Assembly: GCA_030062745.1 (NCBI GenBank)
Contig: CP099851.1
Location: forward strand, 6,077,661-6,141,660
Source of the DNA: Capitulum mitella
Lineage: Eukaryota; Arthropoda; Thecostraca; Pollicipedomorpha; Pollicipedidae
Direction of reading: 5' to 3'
DNA length: 64,000 nt
This document shows, in pieces, positions 60,441 to 64,000 of the stretch. A program made the translations under genes and the position numbers. The first letter of the stretch is position 1. Every line of letters begins with the position of its first letter. The notes under the pieces were generated by a model, which was given only the letters and a program-made list of their open reading frames with translations, did no database searches and had not been told where the DNA came from.

Positions 60441-62333
60441 CTAATTGCAATAGCTGCGCGGTGCTCCAGGATCACAGGTCTGGTAACAGCACTCCTGGGC
60501 GATGCCCGCCTGACGTTTTTCTCTCACTCCTGGAGACCAGAGCAGCTGCTGAGAGGACAGCCGTCCATGCTGGGAGTGAGGAGTGAACACCGACTACAGG
60601 AGGATCTGTCGTCGGAGTATGGAGCTCACTCCTGGAGCCAACCGGGACGCCAGCTCCTTCGGTTTGTTCCACCAATTGTCACTGTTCAGGAACTCTGGGA
60701 GACAAAACAGCAGAAGCTATGCCGCGCTGTTGTGTTTCTATTCGTCGTCAAAACTTCTTTAATAAGAATGCCAAGAGCGAGGTCCGAAAGTATTTTCAGG
60801 TGTAAAACGTCGCTCAAAAGGCAGCACGTGGGGTTGATGTCAAGCCATACATATGCTTAACACCCTAGCCACACAAGACAACAGATTCCGATCATTTCAA
60901 TTTACTACATTTTTAAAAATGTTATTTATGGCCATGGTGGTAGGGGGCACACCCTCGAGCATTTTAGGCCAGAGCTCCGTATCCTGGTGACGTTTTTTCC
61001 GTTTGTTATCCTGAAATGGTGCACGGTATTGTTATTACCCGATGATTTGATGATTCGACGACTCGACGAAAACAGCATTGTCGTTATTTGATGCTGTTAA
61101 CTATTTGCCGTGCTTTTTTGCCAACTGAGGTTTCTTTTCAATTTGCCATGATGTATAATGTTAAAGATCATGTTAAATGAACGACAGCAGTGAGTGTTCA
61201 AAAAAGGTCTGTTTCCTGCTGTCACCAGCGCCATTTACGACGGACGAGGGTTCCTCCAGCGCAATTTTGTTCACAGGTTTAATATGGGCAATTAGGCTTT
61301 TCTATTTTCATTTCATAAATACATTTGTCTCTTAAACTGGCCAGCTACGTTACCGCCTACGGCCATTCCATTTTGAGCAGTGTCTTAGTTTCAATGCTTA
61401 GATATTTGTTTTCAAGTCGGATTACCACAAGACCACTGAAACATGCTTCCACTATTCTGTTTACTCGGCTGGAAGTAATTTGAAATTTGCTCCAAGCAGT
61501 TCTACTTGCTTGAGATAAAAGAGTTTAGGGATAAAACTTGAGGTGTCACTTTTTGTGTTAACATCATCGTAAAATAAAATGAACACTGTCGTATACGGAA
61601 GTGCTGCGGACTGAAGGGTTTTGGAACTCGGTGCAGCAAAGCAAGAAGCTAGGGTAAGCAGTTTCAGTAGCATTGCCCTAACAATGCGATAATGACAAAA
61701 AATGCGATGTACTTGTTTGCGATATTTTTGATTGCCGGTATCCCAAATCCCAGACAGATTTGGGATATGTTTCTGCTTCTGTCCTTATATTTTTTCCATC
61801 TCCGTCTCGCCATGCCTTTCCCCTGCCATCTTATCTATTACCTTATTTCTCTCCTGATATTATCGTTGCCTGACAATAACCGGTTACGACTTACTCAACA
61901 TAGCACTGAAAGTAACAGCTGTAATGACTTTACGTCCCACAAGTTTTGTTATGATTAACGTAAAGCAAGTTCTGGGTGAATCTTCTGGGCAGGACTGTTG
62001 TGAGCAAACTGACATGTCAAAGAGCACAGACGACAACGTTCAAAACGTTTTCGCCAGGAACAAGCACAAAGGGGTCCGAACCTAGTTAACGGATGGCAAT
62101 ATCTTCGGCTGTGACGCGCGTGACCAGTGGCGTCACGGGTCACTGCTGACGTCACCTGATGAGGTAGTCCGTTTGCCACTGGGCCCTCTGACGCCGGCGT
62201 CTCCGCACACCCAGACGAGCACGTCGATCAGCTCTTCACCGCACAGGTGGCGGCCGGCAATGTTTTGAGTCGGACTGGCGTGGCGACATACTGCAGCCAG
62301 CAACAGAAGTGTTAACAGCCATGAGCCAGTCAT
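60441..62333 (-). CDS. ILP: insulin-like peptide precursor
   Basis: Two coding exons, 62,156-62,333 and 60,441-60,529, giving 88 residues. Residues 1-20 are a signal peptide (MTGSWLLTLLLLAAVCRHAS). The B chain carries HLCGEELIDVLVWVCG, the insulin C-x11-C pattern with Leu and Val at the conserved core positions. The A chain carries ECCYQTCDPGAPRSYC, the CC-x3-C-x8-C pattern, ending in Asn. KR pairs at 54-55 and 64-65 release a C-peptide of only eight residues. The intron is phase 1 inside the C-peptide, and a second acceptor (tttacag) sits directly before the ATG, both as in animal insulin genes. The donor is TCATCAG|gtgacg and the acceptor gtctccag|GAGTG. The mature hormone would be secreted and act through an insulin-type receptor. 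A third exon lengthening the C-peptide is possible but not needed. Confidence 0.93.
60530..62155. other. intron of the insulin-like gene
   Basis: Phase 1 intron of 1,626 bp. It includes a repeat copy at 61,752-61,862 also found upstream of exon 1, and a decoy minus-strand frame at 61,955-62,060 with CRLCSLTC that lacks the insulin A-chain spacing. Confidence 0.7.
61752..61862 (+). repeat. direct repeat copy 1 flanking ILP exon 1
   Basis: gatttgggatatgtttctgc and a following pyrimidine-rich stretch match 62,370-62,480 in the same orientation. Confidence 0.65.
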
Positions 62334-62369
62334 CTGTAAACGGAGCGAAGATCATCTTCAAAAACACTG

Positions 62370-62572
62370 TCAGACTTGGGATATGGCTCTGCTCCTGTCT
62401 TTATATTTTTTCATCCCCGTTTCTCCATATTTCTCCCCTGCTATCTTATCTTTCCCTTATCCCTCTCTTGATATTATTTTTCTCTTTCTTTACTTCCCTT
62501 CCCTCCCCATCTCTCTCCCTCCCTCTCTCCCCTCCCTATTTCTCGTTCCCTCTTTCTTTCTGCTCTAGGTTC
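62370..62572 (+). repeat. direct repeat copy 2 and polypyrimidine tract
   Basis: Starts gacttgggatatggctctgc, like 61,752, then runs into about 170 bases that are almost pure C/T on the plus strand. It lies just upstream of the insulin-like start codon (minus-strand gene), so it could be in the 5' UTR intron or promoter. Confidence 0.7.
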
Positions 62573-62689
62573 TTTGGCTTATCTCGCTCTTTATTTCTCA
62601 AAAGCTCCCTTCCGCATCCATGTGAAGATGACCTCGGAACGAAAACTAATGACAGCTCTAGTGTACCGGATATTTTTCAGTATAAGATA

Positions 62690-62800
62690 TGTATATTCGG
62701 TTTCAGTATAATATATGTATATTAATATATATATAACACCGGATATATCCAGTATAATGCATTCAGTATATATATGCATATATGTATATACATATAACTA
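62690..62800. repeat. AT-rich palindromic repeat
   Basis: TATA/ATATG-rich sequence with repeated cagtata and inverted ggatatatcc words. Confidence 0.7.
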
Positions 62801-62817
62801 TCAATGTGCCAAACGTG

Positions 62818-63100
62818 TTTTTAGTAGGATCTTTGAATGCATATTTCATACAAACTGACATATTGCAAAGCAAATCTTGACCAAGTCACAAGATATTTGA
62901 CCTTGACGTTTGAGTACTCTGACCTTCACTCACCCTGGTGTATGCAAGCGTTTCAGTGTGCGCACACGTGTTTTTATTAAGGTCTCTGAATGCATGTTTC
63001 ATACAAACCGACATGTCGCAAAGCAAATCTGGATCAGGTCACAAGCTGTTTGACCTTGACCTTTGATGAACTTGGCCCTTATTGCCCCTGGATTTGGTCT
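62818..63100. repeat. tandem duplication of about 160 bp
   Basis: Two diverged copies, 62,818-62,935 and 62,970-63,095, share catacaaac-gacat-t-gcaaagcaaatct and tttgaccttgac words. Confidence 0.75.
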
Positions 63101-64000
63101 TGGTACATCCATCACTCATGCCCGAATAACGTCCCCTGACTGTGTTCAAGCGGTAATCTTACGCTAGTCCTTTCACAAGGCTCCCATTTGTCAGCGACAA
63201 CCGTTATTTTCGTTATCCTTGACTTCAAATACTTGAAACTTTAAAAATTTCCGGCCGATTTGCGATTTTTCCGTGGCAATCGGCGAGGTATTTATCTGCG
63301 ATAAATGTCGCATAGCGGCAGCCACCAGATCCGATTAATTTCGGAGATTTTCATTAAAAACAGAACGGGGTCACAAGAGGGCCCCTTTCTAGTGCGCATG
63401 CTAGCAGAAAAGGTCCAGATGTTTTTTTGTTTAGGCGTAATTTGTCGCCATGTCTGATGCATGACACAATATTTGCCATTCATGAGTTATCTCCGACATT
63501 TTGTGCATGTTTTCTGGCAGGACGTTGGCCCAGTAACTCTAGGTCTGGGCCCAGCAGTCATCCTCGGCGTGTTCGCCAATGATAAATGCCCTCGTGAACT
63601 AACTAGTGGAACTGGCATGACGATGCTTCGTTTTCAGCGGAACTCTTTGGTGCTTGAAGGCCACGCTCATGGTAATGCTACGTCTTTTCGCTTTCATGGT
63701 GGCTCTCTGGCACTTCGAAAGTGTCTTTTTGATGTTGACATGACGTCAGTAGACAGGCACCCTTTGGTGCCTGTCCGTTTTCATCAAGTCGTCATGGTGC
63801 CCTTCACAGATATCATCAAATAACTTTTAAAAAGGTTGCTATTCCCAATCTCTAGGAACAGGAGTGAACTACAATCCTTAATCCCATGATACCGAAATGA
63901 CTGCAACAGAACTCGTAATCCATTTTGTTACCCTTTCTTCGAATAGCTATTTTTCTCTCAAGCAGCCACAGCAGTAGGTACCACGTTGTTTCTGGTACTG
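63101..64000. other. right edge, no gene supported
   Basis: A 120-codon plus-strand frame (63,461-63,823) has no recognised family. It contains a hairpin at about 63,752-63,776 (gacaggcacc, loop, ggtgcctgtc). No splice-supported exon. Confidence 0.35.

Noticed and set aside
61955-62179. Candidate insulin A chain with CRLCSLTC
   Set aside because: It lacks the CC-x3-C-x8-C spacing. A perfect A chain with matching phase occurs at 60,441-60,529.
62309-62725. 138-codon Ser/Leu/Pro/Phe-rich plus-strand frame
   Set aside because: Translation of a polypyrimidine tract and repeat; no start context or family.
1-64000. CRISPR arrays, operons, ribosome binding sites, bacterial insertion sequences
   Set aside because: None seen. 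Spliced genes and animal families show this is eukaryotic nuclear sequence.

Overview
This window is nuclear DNA of an animal, most likely an arthropod. Coding exons are short, GC-rich and spliced, and they sit in AT-richer, repeat-filled introns and spacers. An interstitial run of the arthropod telomere unit TTAGG lies at 2,985-3,047. The intact genes belong to animal families (GET4, a SAXO/MAP6-like repeat protein, an insulin-like peptide, a Gly/Tyr-rich secreted protein). I cannot name the species. A run of exactly 500 N at 12,037-12,536 is a scaffold gap of arbitrary length.

Layout. 170-443 (-): one exon of an FTCDNL1-like formiminotransferase N-terminal-domain protein. 2,824-3,192: a foldback element with TTAGG repeats in its loop. 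3,522-9,455 (+): complete seven-exon GET4, whose first intron carries a hAT-like element. 11,076-12,036 (-): the 3' part of a SAXO/MAP6-like gene, ending at the gap. After the gap the sequence starts again inside GET4 intron 1. It repeats GET4 exons 2-7 (14,341-17,626) and then the whole SAXO-like gene (19,259-25,316, -). The overlap geometry around the gap (4,699-12,036 against 12,537-20,219) is what two unmerged allelic contigs would give, so the duplication is probably an assembly artefact.

25.5-38.9 kb is mostly intergenic, with transposon remnants, a degenerate GC-rich minisatellite (33.4-34.9 kb) and two weak candidate exons. 38,955-39,655 (-): terminal exon of a Tyr/Pro/Ser-rich protein with a one-base frameshift. 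42,150-43,671 (-): a secreted Cys-motif protein whose two exons flank a 95-bp minisatellite that seems to derive from its own intron/exon junction. 46.3-47.7 kb (+): a small secreted Gly/Tyr-rich protein. 51,402-54,381 (-): three exons of an unrecognised Cys-containing protein, also with a one-base shift. 60,441-62,333 (-): a compact insulin-like peptide gene.

At least three families of TTAA-flanked, non-autonomous, piggyBac-like elements are scattered through the window; two of them abut at one shared TTAA at 58,774. The genes do not form one pathway. GET4 acts in tail-anchored protein targeting, the SAXO-like protein probably binds microtubules, and the right half holds secreted proteins and a hormone.
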